From an uncultured Prevotella sp. (GTDB lineage Bacteria > Bacteroidota > Bacteroidia > Bacteroidales > Bacteroidaceae): a DNA stretch of 28,190 nt. The position numbers were made by a program, and so were the translations under genes. The stretch spans positions 1 to 28,190 of the forward strand of contig CAKQMS010000037.1 of assembly GCA_934254985.1 (NCBI GenBank), read 5' to 3'. Positions 15,542 through 23,173 of this stretch are shown here, in pieces. Numbering within the stretch: position 1 is the first letter of the stretch; each line of letters begins with the position of its first letter. Below the pieces are notes generated by a model, which made no database searches, was not told where the DNA came from, and saw only the letters and a program-made list of their open reading frames with translations.

Positions 15542-17212
15542 TTATTGTTTGTTTATCTTTAGAGTCTGGTCGCAATATTCCACCACGGCAGGGCGATGAG
15601 TCACGAAGATTATGGTCTTGTCCTTCTTAGATAGAATGTTGGCAAGCAGCTGACGCTCGGTCTCGGGGTCGAGGGCAGAAGTAGACTCGTCGAATATCAT
15701 TATCGGGCGGTTTCTCAGTAGCGCTCTTGCTATTGCTATGCGCTGTGCCTGTCCTTCGCTTAGTCCACCTCCCTTTTCTGTGCATATGGTGTCAATGCCG
15801 TCAGGCAGCTGCATCACAAACTCAGCACAGCTCTTCTTCAATGCCTCTTTCATATCTTCCTCTGTGGCATCAGGTTTTCCTAATAGCAGATTGTCGCGTA
15901 TGGTGCCACTCATCAAGGTGTTGCCCTGTGGCACATATACAAGGTTGCAACGCAATAGAGGTGAGAGCTGCTCTTCCACCTTATTATTATATATGGTGAT
16001 AGCACCTGATTTCGGTTTTAGCAATGCCAATATCATACGTACGATAGTGGTCTTTCCTGCACCCGTTTCACCAAGTAGGGCAGTACAAGAGCCTGGCTTA
16101 AAGTCGAACGACAGATTGTTTATAGTTAGCTGTTCTTCATTGTCGTAGGCATAAGAAACATTATCGAAGCGTATTCCGCAAGGAGCCTCCATAGGTATCG
16201 AGTCGCCTTGCTCCTCCATAGGATCTTCTTCCAGTTCCATGAGACGTTCAGCAGCTGTAAGCACCGAGACGAAAGCAGGCACAAGCTTTGTTAGGTTGCG
16301 AGCTGGTCCCTGTATCTTGTTTACCAACTGTAAGAAAGCAGTCATTCCACCAAAGGTTAGCGTGTGTTGCGACAGGCGAATGGCTGCCCAAAGAAATGCA
16401 ACAAGATAGCCTGCAGCAAAACCAACGTTGAGGATGAGGTTGCTGAATACAGAGAAAGTTGTTTTGCGTACCACATTCTGCCTTAGCTCCTGCTGTGTGC
16501 CAGCAAGTTTGCCCACCATAGCGTCGCCCGACTCTAAAGTCTTGATGAGCATGCGGTTTTGTATCGTCTCCTGCAATACGCTCTGCACCTTAGAGTCAGA
16601 GTTGCGTACTGTGCGAGTGAGGTTGCGCATCTGGCGAACGTATAGCTTGCTAAGCAATATGAAAAGAGGTATTATCGCTATTGTTACTATTGCCAGCATG
16701 GCATCCATAGAAAACAGATACCAGAAAGCACCAATAAACAACGCCAATACAGATAAAGTGTTAGGGATGGTTTCGGCAAGGAAATCAACAACCACATTAA
16801 CGTCAGTCTCAAGTCTATTAAGCACATCGCCCGAATGTCGAGATTCTTTTCCGTGCCATTCTGCTCTAAGCATGCGGTCGAGGAGTTGACGTTGCATTTG
16901 GTTTTGAGCTTTTATACCGAGTATGTTTCTTACCCAAATGGCAGAGATGCTTAGTGCAAAGCTTGCGAGGATAAGAATACCGAATATAGCTACAGCAACA
17001 TAGATGTTGCCATCTATGGTTCCTGCCGCCACATCAATAGCATTCTTAACTGCCCATACCTGCGCCAGACTTACTGCCACATCGAGCAAGCCAATAGAAG
17101 CATTGAGTATGGCTTGCAGTCGGTTGCCACGCCATGCTCCCCATAGCCAGCTTACTATTGTGCGGATGCTGTATTTGGATGCTGGAAGCTTAAGGAAATC
17201 TTTAAAGTTCAT
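15542..17212 (-). CDS. ABC half-exporter (fused membrane and ATPase domains)
   Basis: The 556-residue protein has an N-terminal membrane domain of about six helices (residues 30-320) and a C-terminal ATPase domain. Visible ATPase motifs are Walker A GETGAGKT (381-388), the Q-loop Gln429 in VPQG, the signature LSEGQ (484-488, Glu replacing the usual Gly), Walker B IMIFDE with Glu509 and His539 of the H-loop. There is no N-terminal C39 peptidase domain. Such half-transporters work as dimers and export lipids, drugs, peptides or thiols. It sits 42 bases after nadK and 16 bases before the TlpA-like gene. The pairing with a periplasmic thioredoxin recalls thiol export by CydDC, but no specific CydC or CydD signature was recognised, so the substrate is open. 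Confidence 0.92.
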   Translation of the reverse strand: MNFKDFLKLPASKYSIRTIVSWLWGAWRGNRLQAILNASIGLLDVAVSLAQVWAVKNAIDVAAGTIDGNIYVAVAIFGILILASFALSISAIWVRNILGIKAQNQMQRQLLDRMLRAEWHGKESRHSGDVLNRLETDVNVVVDFLAETIPNTLSVLALFIGAFWYLFSMDAMLAIVTIAIIPLFILLSKLYVRQMRNLTRTVRNSDSKVQSVLQETIQNRMLIKTLESGDAMVGKLAGTQQELRQNVVRKTTFSVFSNLILNVGFAAGYLVAFLWAAIRLSQHTLTFGGMTAFLQLVNKIQGPARNLTKLVPAFVSVLTAAERLMELEEDPMEEQGDSIPMEAPCGIRFDNVSYAYDNEEQLTINNLSFDFKPGSCTALLGETGAGKTTIVRMILALLKPKSGAITIYNNKVEEQLSPLLRCNLVYVPQGNTLMSGTIRDNLLLGKPDATEEDMKEALKKSCAEFVMQLPDGIDTICTEKGGGLSEGQAQRIAIARALLRNRPIMIFDESTSALDPETERQLLANILSKKDKTIIFVTHRPAVVEYCDQTLKINKQ

Positions 17213-17254
17213 ATAATATAAATAGGAGAAAGGTGATTAAGGGGCAGGCTGCCG

Positions 17255-18142
17255 TTACGCTCTCTGGTCTGCACCCCACATCAGCTTTTCTCTAAGAGTG
17301 GAATAATAGCGCTGACCAAGTCTTGTCACAACCTTTATGTTGAAAGGCGCTTTGCGTATTGTTATGGTTGTGCTCTCTTGTAGCTTTTCGCTTCTGCCGT
17401 CTATGGCAACGAGGAAGTTGTGGCTACGGCTTCCCACCTCAAGAGTTATCACGCTATCGTCTTTGATGGTGATAGGGCGGATGTTGAGGCTATGAGGAGC
17501 AACGGGAGTAAGACACAAGATGCCCGACTGGGGAACCATGATAGGGCCGCCGTTAGATAAGCTATAGGCAGTAGAGCCAGTAGGAGTAGAGACGATGAGA
17601 CCATCTGCTTGATATGTCACCAAGTATTCTCCGTCGATGCTTGTACGTATGGAAATCATCGAGGCATTATCGCGCTTTAGTACAGCGATGTCGTTGAGCG
17701 CAAACGGATTGCCCTCGATAGGCTCGCCGTCAGCCTCTATCTGTATTGCCACATGCTCATCGATGGTGAAGTTGCCATCGTAGATATCGTCAATGGCTTC
17801 CTCAATTTCGCTTGGCAATATGTTGGCAAGGAAACCAAGGCGTCCCATGTTGACACCAATGATAGGCGTACCCTTGCATCCCACCTTGCTTGCAGCCTTT
17901 AGGAATGTACCATCGCCACCAAGCGAGATGACATAGTCTACATCGAAATTGTAGCCATCAAACACTCCCGTAGCAGCCACTTCTATGCCAAGAGTGGTGG
18001 TAAGGAAGTTGTAGAAAGGACGATCGATATAAATCTCGGCACCTTTGTTGACGAGATATGATAATATCTTTTCTACCGATGTAGATTTCTTTGGTTGATA
18101 TTCGTTGCCAAAGAGGGCGAAACGAAGAGGTTGTTGTGACAT
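17255..18142 (-). CDS. nadK: NAD kinase
   Basis: The 295-residue cytosolic enzyme phosphorylates NAD to NADP using ATP or polyphosphate. Family motifs are GGDGT at 75-79 with catalytic Asp77, NMGRLGFLA (98-106), and the NAD-binding segment ADGLIVSTPTGSTAYSLSNGGP at about 179-200. LTPVAPHSLNIRPI and IDGR complete the C-terminal beta domain. Length is normal. It is first in a minus-strand group with the ABC exporter, from which it is separated by 42 bases. It diverges from the DJ-1 gene across a 155-base region that holds promoter-like elements on both strands. Confidence 0.96.
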   Translation of the reverse strand: MSQQPLRFALFGNEYQPKKSTSVEKILSYLVNKGAEIYIDRPFYNFLTTTLGIEVAATGVFDGYNFDVDYVISLGGDGTFLKAASKVGCKGTPIIGVNMGRLGFLANILPSEIEEAIDDIYDGNFTIDEHVAIQIEADGEPIEGNPFALNDIAVLKRDNASMISIRTSIDGEYLVTYQADGLIVSTPTGSTAYSLSNGGPIMVPQSGILCLTPVAPHSLNIRPITIKDDSVITLEVGSRSHNFLVAIDGRSEKLQESTTITIRKAPFNIKVVTRLGQRYYSTLREKLMWGADQRA

Positions 18143-18170
18143 GTTATTATTGTTGACTATTAATATGTGG

Positions 18171-18178
18171 CAAATTTA
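18171..18178 (-). promoter_or_regulatory. candidate -7 element of the nadK promoter
   Basis: Minus-strand TAAATTTG (18178-18171) matches TAnnTTTG and would place the transcription start near 18164, about 22 bases before the nadK start codon. No TTTG is seen at the usual distance, so confidence is limited. Confidence 0.4.
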
Positions 18179-18262
18179 AGCAAAATATGCGAGATTTGTT
18201 GTTGTAGACAAGAAAAAATACTTTTTTGCTTGCGTAGTACTCTTTTTCTCGTGGAATTTATG

Positions 18263-18293
18263 TATATTTGCATTTATTCAACAAATATATTTG
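18263..18293 (+). promoter_or_regulatory. candidate -7 elements of the DJ-1/ispD/recG promoter
   Basis: Two TATATTTG matches lie at 18263-18270 and 18286-18293. The first would give a leader of about 20 bases before the ATG at 18298. The second lies only 4 bases from that ATG and would give an almost leaderless mRNA. No clear -33 element precedes either. Confidence 0.4.
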
Positions 18294-18297
18294 CACT

Positions 18298-18858
18298 ATG
18301 GTATATGTATTTCTCGCCAACGGCTTCGAAGACATCGAAGGCTTGGCACCTGTAGATATCCTCAGAAGAGGAGGAGTGGAAGTGAAGACTGTCGGCATCA
18401 TGGGCTCGGAATATGTAGAGACCGCTCATGGAGTGACATTGAAGGCTGACGTGAAGTTTGAAGATATCGACAACTTCGACGATGCAGACCTATTGTTGCT
18501 ACCTGGAGGTATGCCAGGCTCTTTGCATCTGAAGAACCATAAGGGAGTATGCGATGCTTTGGAAGAGCAGAACGAAAAGGGTAAATATATTGGCGCTATT
18601 TGTGCAGCCCCTATGGTGTTGGGCAAACTCGGTATCCTTGAAGGCAAAAAGGCTACATGCTATCCTGGCTTCGAGAAATACCTTGATGGCGCAGAATATA
18701 CCGCAGATATGGTGACCGTAGATGGCAACATCATTACCGGTCGCGGACCAGCTGCCGCTATGCCTTATGGCTATGCTTTGCTCTCGCTATTTGTAGGCAG
18801 AGACGATGTTAAGGCTATCGAAGACGGAATGATATATACACAGTTGATGCAGAAATAA
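18298..18858 (+). CDS. DJ-1/PfpI family protein
   Basis: The 186-residue product belongs to the DJ-1/YajL group, linked to protection from oxidative or glyoxal damage, although activities differ. Met at 18298 is chosen because the family begins here with [14 protein letters not shown]; an upstream ATG at 18268 adds ten residues without family similarity and overlaps promoter elements. Visible features are the FEDIE segment with the likely conserved Glu14, the nucleophile-elbow Cys102 in [11 protein letters not shown], and LPGGMPG near 68-74. The C-terminal [15 protein letters not shown] is also typical. ispD starts 10 bases after the stop codon and recG follows, which suggests a single transcript. 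Confidence 0.9.
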   Translation: MVYVFLANGFEDIEGLAPVDILRRGGVEVKTVGIMGSEYVETAHGVTLKADVKFEDIDNFDDADLLLLPGGMPGSLHLKNHKGVCDALEEQNEKGKYIGAICAAPMVLGKLGILEGKKATCYPGFEKYLDGAEYTADMVTVDGNIITGRGPAAAMPYGYALLSLFVGRDDVKAIEDGMIYTQLMQK

Positions 18859-18868
18859 CAATCGAAGA

Positions 18869-19537
18869 ATGGACTATATAATAATTGTAGCAGGAGGCAA
18901 GGGACTGCGCATGGGTACAGACATTCCTAAGCAGTTTTTGGAAGTTGGTGGTAAGCCAATATTGATGCATACCATCGAGCGCTTTGCCTCGTACGACGAG
19001 AAGTTGCAGATTATCCTCGTGTTGCCACATGAGCAGCAAGACTATTGGCATGAGCTGTGCATGAAACATAATTTCACCATTCCACATACCATCGTTGATG
19101 GAGGCGATACCCGTTTCCAGTCGTGCAAGAATGGAGTGATGGCTATACCAGAGGATGTTACAGATGGCGTTGTTGGCATCCACGATGGTGTACGCCCATT
19201 TGTTTCTCACGAGGTGATAGAGCGTTGCTTCGAGACTGCTCGCGACGAGTATGCTGCCATACCCGTGATGCCAGTAGTAGAGACATTGCGATATGTCGAC
19301 CGTCATGGTGGTGGCAAGAATGTAATGCGCGATGATTATCGTGTGGTACAAACTCCACAAACCTTCGATCTCTCATTGCTTCGCCAAGCATATAATCAGC
19401 CTTATCAAGAAAGCTTCACCGACGACGCTTCTGTTGTTGAGGCTTTGGGTTGTAATGTGCAGATGGTAGAAGGAAATAGAGAGAACATTAAGATAACAAC
19501 CCAATTTGACTTAAAGGTAGCAGAATTATTCGTATAA
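18869..19537 (+). CDS. ispD: 2-C-methyl-D-erythritol 4-phosphate cytidylyltransferase
   Basis: The 222-residue enzyme makes CDP-methylerythritol from MEP and CTP, step three of the non-mevalonate isoprenoid pathway. The CTP-binding loop [17 protein letters not shown] is at about 7-23. [22 protein letters not shown] and NIKIT appear in the expected order and are IspD signatures. Length is normal for a single-domain IspD not fused to IspF. The gene is 10 bases after the DJ-1 gene and recG starts 6 bases beyond its stop codon, so these three are tightly packed and probably co-transcribed. Confidence 0.95.
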   Translation: MDYIIIVAGGKGLRMGTDIPKQFLEVGGKPILMHTIERFASYDEKLQIILVLPHEQQDYWHELCMKHNFTIPHTIVDGGDTRFQSCKNGVMAIPEDVTDGVVGIHDGVRPFVSHEVIERCFETARDEYAAIPVMPVVETLRYVDRHGGGKNVMRDDYRVVQTPQTFDLSLLRQAYNQPYQESFTDDASVVEALGCNVQMVEGNRENIKITTQFDLKVAELFV

Positions 19538-19543
19538 TAAGGA

Positions 19544-21643
19544 ATGCTTGACATCCTCGACCAAGATATAATGTACCTACATGGCGTAGGTCCGAAACGC
19601 AAAGAGATACTGAGCAAAGAGCTTGGTATCAATACTTGGCGTGACCTCTTGGAATACTATCCATATAAGTATGTCGACCGCAGTAAGGTGTATAAGATAG
19701 CCGAGCTGAGGGGCGACATGGCTTTTGTGCAAGTGGTAGGCAAGATACTGAGTTTTGAAGAGTTTCCTATGGCTGGCAGAAAGGTTAGGGTAGTGGCTCA
19801 TGTTTCTGATGGCACAGACATCTGCGACATAGTGTGGTTTAATGGTGCTAAATACATATATAATAATTATAAAGTAGGCGAACGATATGTCATCTTTGGC
19901 AAGCCTGCCGTATATGCAGGCAGATACCAGTTCTCGCATCCCGATATGGATAAGGCTGACGAGGTGAAGCTCGCCGAGATGGGATTGCAACCATATTATA
20001 TCACTACCGAAAAGATGAAAAAGATGGGTATTATGTCGGGAGCCTTAGAGAAAATAGAGAAGGCTCTTGTGGCAAAGCTTACAGAGCCTTTGACCGAAAC
20101 TCTACCTCCATTCATCACTTCGCGCCTTCACCTTATATCTCGCAACGATGCTCTCCGCCTTATACATCATCCAAAGACTCTTGACGATGTAGAAAGAGCC
20201 AAGACAAGATTGAAATTCGAGGAGCTCTTCTATGTGCAGCTCAACATCCTGCGTTATGCTTCTGAAAACCGAAAGAAGTATAAGGGATATATATTCCCTA
20301 AGGTTGGCGACATTTTTAATACTTTCTATTCTAAACATCTGCCTTTCGAACTTACTGACGCTCAGAAACGTGTGATGCGCGAGATACGTGCCGACATGAA
20401 GATGGGCACGCAGATGAATCGTCTGTTGCAAGGCGATGTAGGCTCAGGCAAGACTCTTGTGGCGCTGATGTCTATGCTTATAGCCTTGGATAATGGCTAT
20501 CAGGCTTGCATCATGGCACCTACCGAGATTCTGGCAGAACAACACTATGCCACCATCTGCGAATTTCTTGGCGATATGGATGTGCATGTGGAACTGCTCA
20601 CGGGCATGGTGAAGGGAAAGAGAAGAAAGACGGTATTGCAAGATTTAGCTTCTGGCGAGGTGAATATCCTTGTCGGCACACATGCCGTGATTGAAGATGC
20701 CGTGGTGTTCTCTCATCTTGGTTTGGCTGTTATCGATGAGCAACATCGTTTTGGTGTAGCTCAGCGAGCGCGCCTTTGGGCTAAGAGCATCAATCCTCCA
20801 CATATCCTCGTGATGACGGCAACTCCTATACCTCGAACCCTCGCTATGACCATCTATGGCGACCTCGACGTTAGTGTTATCGACCAGCTTCCTCCAGGCA
20901 GAAAGCCTATACAGACCTTACATAAATTCGACAACCAGACCACAAGCCTCTACCAAGGAATACGTCAGCAGATAAACCAAGGTAGGCAGGTGTATATAGT
21001 ATTCCCGCTCATCACAGAGAGCGAGAAGTCAGACCTTAAGAACCTTGAGGATGGCTATCTCACACTTTGCGAAGTATTCCCAGAATATAGACTTAGCAAG
21101 GTGCACGGCAAGATGAAATCGGCAGAAAAGGAAGAGGAAATGCAGAAGTTTGTGTCTGGTCAGACGCAGATTCTCGTTGCCACTACCGTGATAGAGGTGG
21201 GAGTGAATGTTCCTAATGCCTCTGTTATGGTGATACTTGATGCTCAGCGCTTTGGACTCTCGCAGCTACATCAGCTTCGAGGTAGAGTGGGGCGTGGAGC
21301 AAAGCAGAGCTATTGCATCTTGGTTACTCCATATCAGCTTTCTAAAGAGACTCGCACGCGTATAGATATAATGTGTTCTACCAACGATGGCTTTGCTATT
21401 GCTGAGGCTGATTTGAAGCTTCGTGGTCCTGGCGACTTGGAAGGAACACAACAAAGTGGCGTCGCCTTCGATTTGAAAATAGCCGACATTGCCCGCGATG
21501 GAATATTAGTGCAGATGGCACGCAACGAAGCTCAGAATATCATAGATACCGACCCAAACTGTGATAAAGTTGAGAATTCGTTACTATGGAATAGACTTAA
21601 AGAGATAAGAAAAACAAATGTTAATTGGGCTCCTATCAGCTAA
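19544..21643 (+). CDS. recG: ATP-dependent DNA helicase RecG
   Basis: The 699-residue helicase remodels stalled replication forks and Holliday junctions. The N-terminal wedge domain covers about residues 1-250 and contains LHGVGPKRKEIL and an OB-fold segment (RKVRVVAHVSDGTDICDIVWFNG). Helicase motifs follow: LTDAQKRVM, Walker A GDVGSGKT (297-304), MAPTEILAEQH, DEQH with FGV (398 onward), MTATPIPRT, and the C-terminal helicase lobe with VATTVIEVGVNVPNA and QLRGRVGRG. The C-terminal LRGPGDLEGTQQSG is the RecG-type TRG region. Length and order of motifs fit a full RecG. It ends the DJ-1/ispD/recG group, and no T-tailed terminator follows directly. Confidence 0.96.
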   Translation: MLDILDQDIMYLHGVGPKRKEILSKELGINTWRDLLEYYPYKYVDRSKVYKIAELRGDMAFVQVVGKILSFEEFPMAGRKVRVVAHVSDGTDICDIVWFNGAKYIYNNYKVGERYVIFGKPAVYAGRYQFSHPDMDKADEVKLAEMGLQPYYITTEKMKKMGIMSGALEKIEKALVAKLTEPLTETLPPFITSRLHLISRNDALRLIHHPKTLDDVERAKTRLKFEELFYVQLNILRYASENRKKYKGYIFPKVGDIFNTFYSKHLPFELTDAQKRVMREIRADMKMGTQMNRLLQGDVGSGKTLVALMSMLIALDNGYQACIMAPTEILAEQHYATICEFLGDMDVHVELLTGMVKGKRRKTVLQDLASGEVNILVGTHAVIEDAVVFSHLGLAVIDEQHRFGVAQRARLWAKSINPPHILVMTATPIPRTLAMTIYGDLDVSVIDQLPPGRKPIQTLHKFDNQTTSLYQGIRQQINQGRQVYIVFPLITESEKSDLKNLEDGYLTLCEVFPEYRLSKVHGKMKSAEKEEEMQKFVSGQTQILVATTVIEVGVNVPNASVMVILDAQRFGLSQLHQLRGRVGRGAKQSYCILVTPYQLSKETRTRIDIMCSTNDGFAIAEADLKLRGPGDLEGTQQSGVAFDLKIADIARDGILVQMARNEAQNIIDTDPNCDKVENSLLWNRLKEIRKTNVNWAPIS

Positions 21644-21654
21644 TTACGTTTTTA

Positions 21655-21767
21655 CGGTTAATCCTTAACTGCATATTTGGGCTCGAATGCCTATGTATAA
21701 AAGGATTGCCGATGGTTGGATGTTAGTAATTATGCCGATTTGCAACGACGACTTTGCAAAAGGCATA
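21655..21767 (+). other. two possible stem-loops between recG and the M23 peptidase gene
   Basis: In the 288-base gap (21644-21931) AATCCTT (21660-21666) can pair with AAGGATT (21701-21707), extended by CGG/CCG with a one-base bulge. A second hairpin has TATGCC/GGCATA (21731-21736 and 21762-21767) outside and TTTGCA/TGCAAA (21739-21744 and 21755-21760) inside. Neither has a T run, so terminator, leader or binding site all remain open. No gene is seen in the gap. Confidence 0.4.
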
Positions 21768-21822
21768 TGTTAAAAGCTGAATAAAAACTGTTAACCGGTG
21801 CCTGTTTTTGAACATTTTTTAT

Positions 21823-21830
21823 TATCTTTG
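21823..21830 (+). promoter_or_regulatory. candidate -7 element of the M23 peptidase promoter
   Basis: TATCTTTG matches TAnnTTTG. It overlaps the palindrome CTTTGCAAAG (21826-21835). TTTTTG lies 12 bases upstream, closer than normal. The leader would be about 95 bases. Confidence 0.42.
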
Positions 21831-21931
21831 CAAAGTCTTTGTAATTGAGACGACTAACTAAACTGGTTTTGTTGTGAAATGACACTTGTTCATTTCCTCT
21901 CTATGCCAACCTACAATAACGAACAATTGAC

Positions 21932-22879
21932 ATGAACTTTAAGAAAATTATTAGAACAATATCCGTATCGTTGCTGTTAACGCTGTCTGCCTCGCCTGTC
22001 GTTGCGCAAGACTTGCTTGCCCGTCAAGCACCAGTCGACCGTAAGGCTCGTAAAGTTGACACATTGGCACTTCAAAAACTTATTAATACCGAGAACTTAG
22101 AGTCGCCAGCTGCCGATCTCTATGATGAGTGGAACAATGTATATGCTCACAAAGCAGAGAATGTGCCAGACTCATTCCGCATCAGTCTTCGTAATTTCTG
22201 TATGCCAACAGTAAGCCGCGTTGTAACCAGCAACTTTGGTTCTCGTTGGGGACGTCAGCATAAGGGTATTGATATTAAAGTATATATTGGCGATACCATT
22301 CGTGCCGCTTTCTCTGGTAAAGTTAGAATGGTGAAATATAATCCTGGTGGCTATGGTAAGTATATTGTAATCCGCCATCCTAATGGTTTGGAAACTATTT
22401 ATGGACACTTATCAAAGCAACTCGTTTCGGAAGACCAGGAGGTAAGAGCAGGTGATGTTATTGGTCTTGGTGGTAATACCGGACGAAGCACAGGTTCTCA
22501 CTTACACTTCGAAACTCGTCTCTGCGGACGCGCTCTTAATCCTGCGTTGATGTTCGACTTCCGCAACCAGGACGTTGTAGGCGATTATTATGTATTTAAC
22601 TCTCGCACTCATGATCGTGAATCAATAGCTGCCAACGAACTTCGTGGCAAGATTGGTAATGGCGGTTATACTCGTGAGCAGGTTGTTGGCGAAGGCTATG
22701 CGTCGGCAGCAAAGACAGAAGTCGTTTCACAAGAAAAGCTTTATCACAAGGTTGCTAAGGGCGAGACCCTCTCTGTCATCTCAAAGAAGCGTGGCGTGAG
22801 CATCGACCAAATTTGCAAACTTAACCATATTCGCAAGAATATCAAGATTAAGCCGGGTATGATTCTTAGATATTCATAA
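21932..22879 (+). CDS. secreted M23 metallopeptidase with C-terminal LysM domain
   Basis: The 315-residue peptidoglycan hydrolase or its regulator is exported by a signal peptide (1-25, PVVA before Gln26). The M23 (lysostaphin-like) domain covers about 95-205. Zinc and catalytic residues are His110 and Asp114 in HKGID, His159 in YGHL, and His190 and His192 in HLHFE, so the active site looks intact. A single LysM peptidoglycan-binding domain forms the C-terminus (about 270-315: YHKVAKGETLSVISKK...IKPGMIL). LysM after M23 is the less common order. The gene stands alone, with a candidate -7 element 100 bases upstream and a strong terminator 38 bases downstream. Confidence 0.93.
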   Translation: MNFKKIIRTISVSLLLTLSASPVVAQDLLARQAPVDRKARKVDTLALQKLINTENLESPAADLYDEWNNVYAHKAENVPDSFRISLRNFCMPTVSRVVTSNFGSRWGRQHKGIDIKVYIGDTIRAAFSGKVRMVKYNPGGYGKYIVIRHPNGLETIYGHLSKQLVSEDQEVRAGDVIGLGGNTGRSTGSHLHFETRLCGRALNPALMFDFRNQDVVGDYYVFNSRTHDRESIAANELRGKIGNGGYTREQVVGEGYASAAKTEVVSQEKLYHKVAKGETLSVISKKRGVSIDQICKLNHIRKNIKIKPGMILRYS

Positions 22880-22917
22880 TACCCTTGCACTAAGACTTTT
22901 ATCATAACAATATATCG

Positions 22918-22953
22918 GGGATGTACTCTTTCTATACGAGTACATCCCTTTTT
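22918..22953 (+). terminator. intrinsic terminator after the M23 peptidase gene
   Basis: GGGATGTACTC (22918-22928) pairs perfectly with GAGTACATCCC (22938-22948) over a 9-base loop, and TTTTT follows. This is a textbook Rho-independent terminator. Confidence 0.87.
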
Positions 22954-22954
22954 C

Positions 22955-23042
22955 GTTTCGAATAGTCGCACGACCAATTTCGAATAGCCGCATAGTCAAT
23001 TTCGAATAGTCGCATAGCCAATTTCGAGTACTCGCATACTTT
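22955..23042. repeat. four tandem 22-bp repeats upstream of the suf operon
   Basis: Units run 22955-22976, 22977-22998, 22999-23020 and 23021-23042 with a core TTTCGAATAG followed by (T/C)CGCATAG. Units 2 and 3 agree at 20 of 22 positions, units 1 and 3 at 18, and units 3 and 4 at 16. The unit is not a multiple of three and the stretch is not coding. Unit 4 contains the perfect palindrome CGAGTACTCG (23025-23034), where other units have the imperfect CGAATAGTCG or CGAATAGCCG. The array begins right after a terminator and ends about 50 bases before the suf promoter. Confidence 0.88.
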
Positions 23043-23093
23043 CAACCTTTATTCCATGATTTTTCCGTTGAACTTAGAAATATTCTTAAATAC

Positions 23094-23124
23094 TTGGCTG
23101 TAAGGAGCGAATTTAGTAATTTTG
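23094..23124 (+). promoter_or_regulatory. promoter of the sufBCDS operon
   Basis: TTG at 23094-23096, 20 bases, then TAATTTTG at 23117-23124 is a full -7 match with the spacing seen at the other good promoters here. Transcription would begin near 23131, leaving a leader of about 43 bases. No iron- or cluster-sensing operator was recognised, though the tandem repeats lie just upstream. Confidence 0.74.
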
Positions 23125-23173
23125 CAAGCAAAATGCCATAAAGGATATTACGGTATGGCACGATGGATAAAAA

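Noticed and set aside
15542..17212. ABC exporter as a peptidase-containing bacteriocin exporter or as CydC/CydD
   Set aside because: No C39 peptidase domain is present, and I saw no second half-transporter gene or specific CydCD signature; kept as a generic half-exporter.
18268..18297. Upstream ATG that would extend the DJ-1 protein by ten residues
   Set aside because: The extra residues are not family-like and the ATG overlaps a TATATTTG promoter element; the family start is at 18298.
22955..23042. 22-bp repeats as a CRISPR array
   Set aside because: Units are directly adjacent with no spacers, and no cas genes are present.
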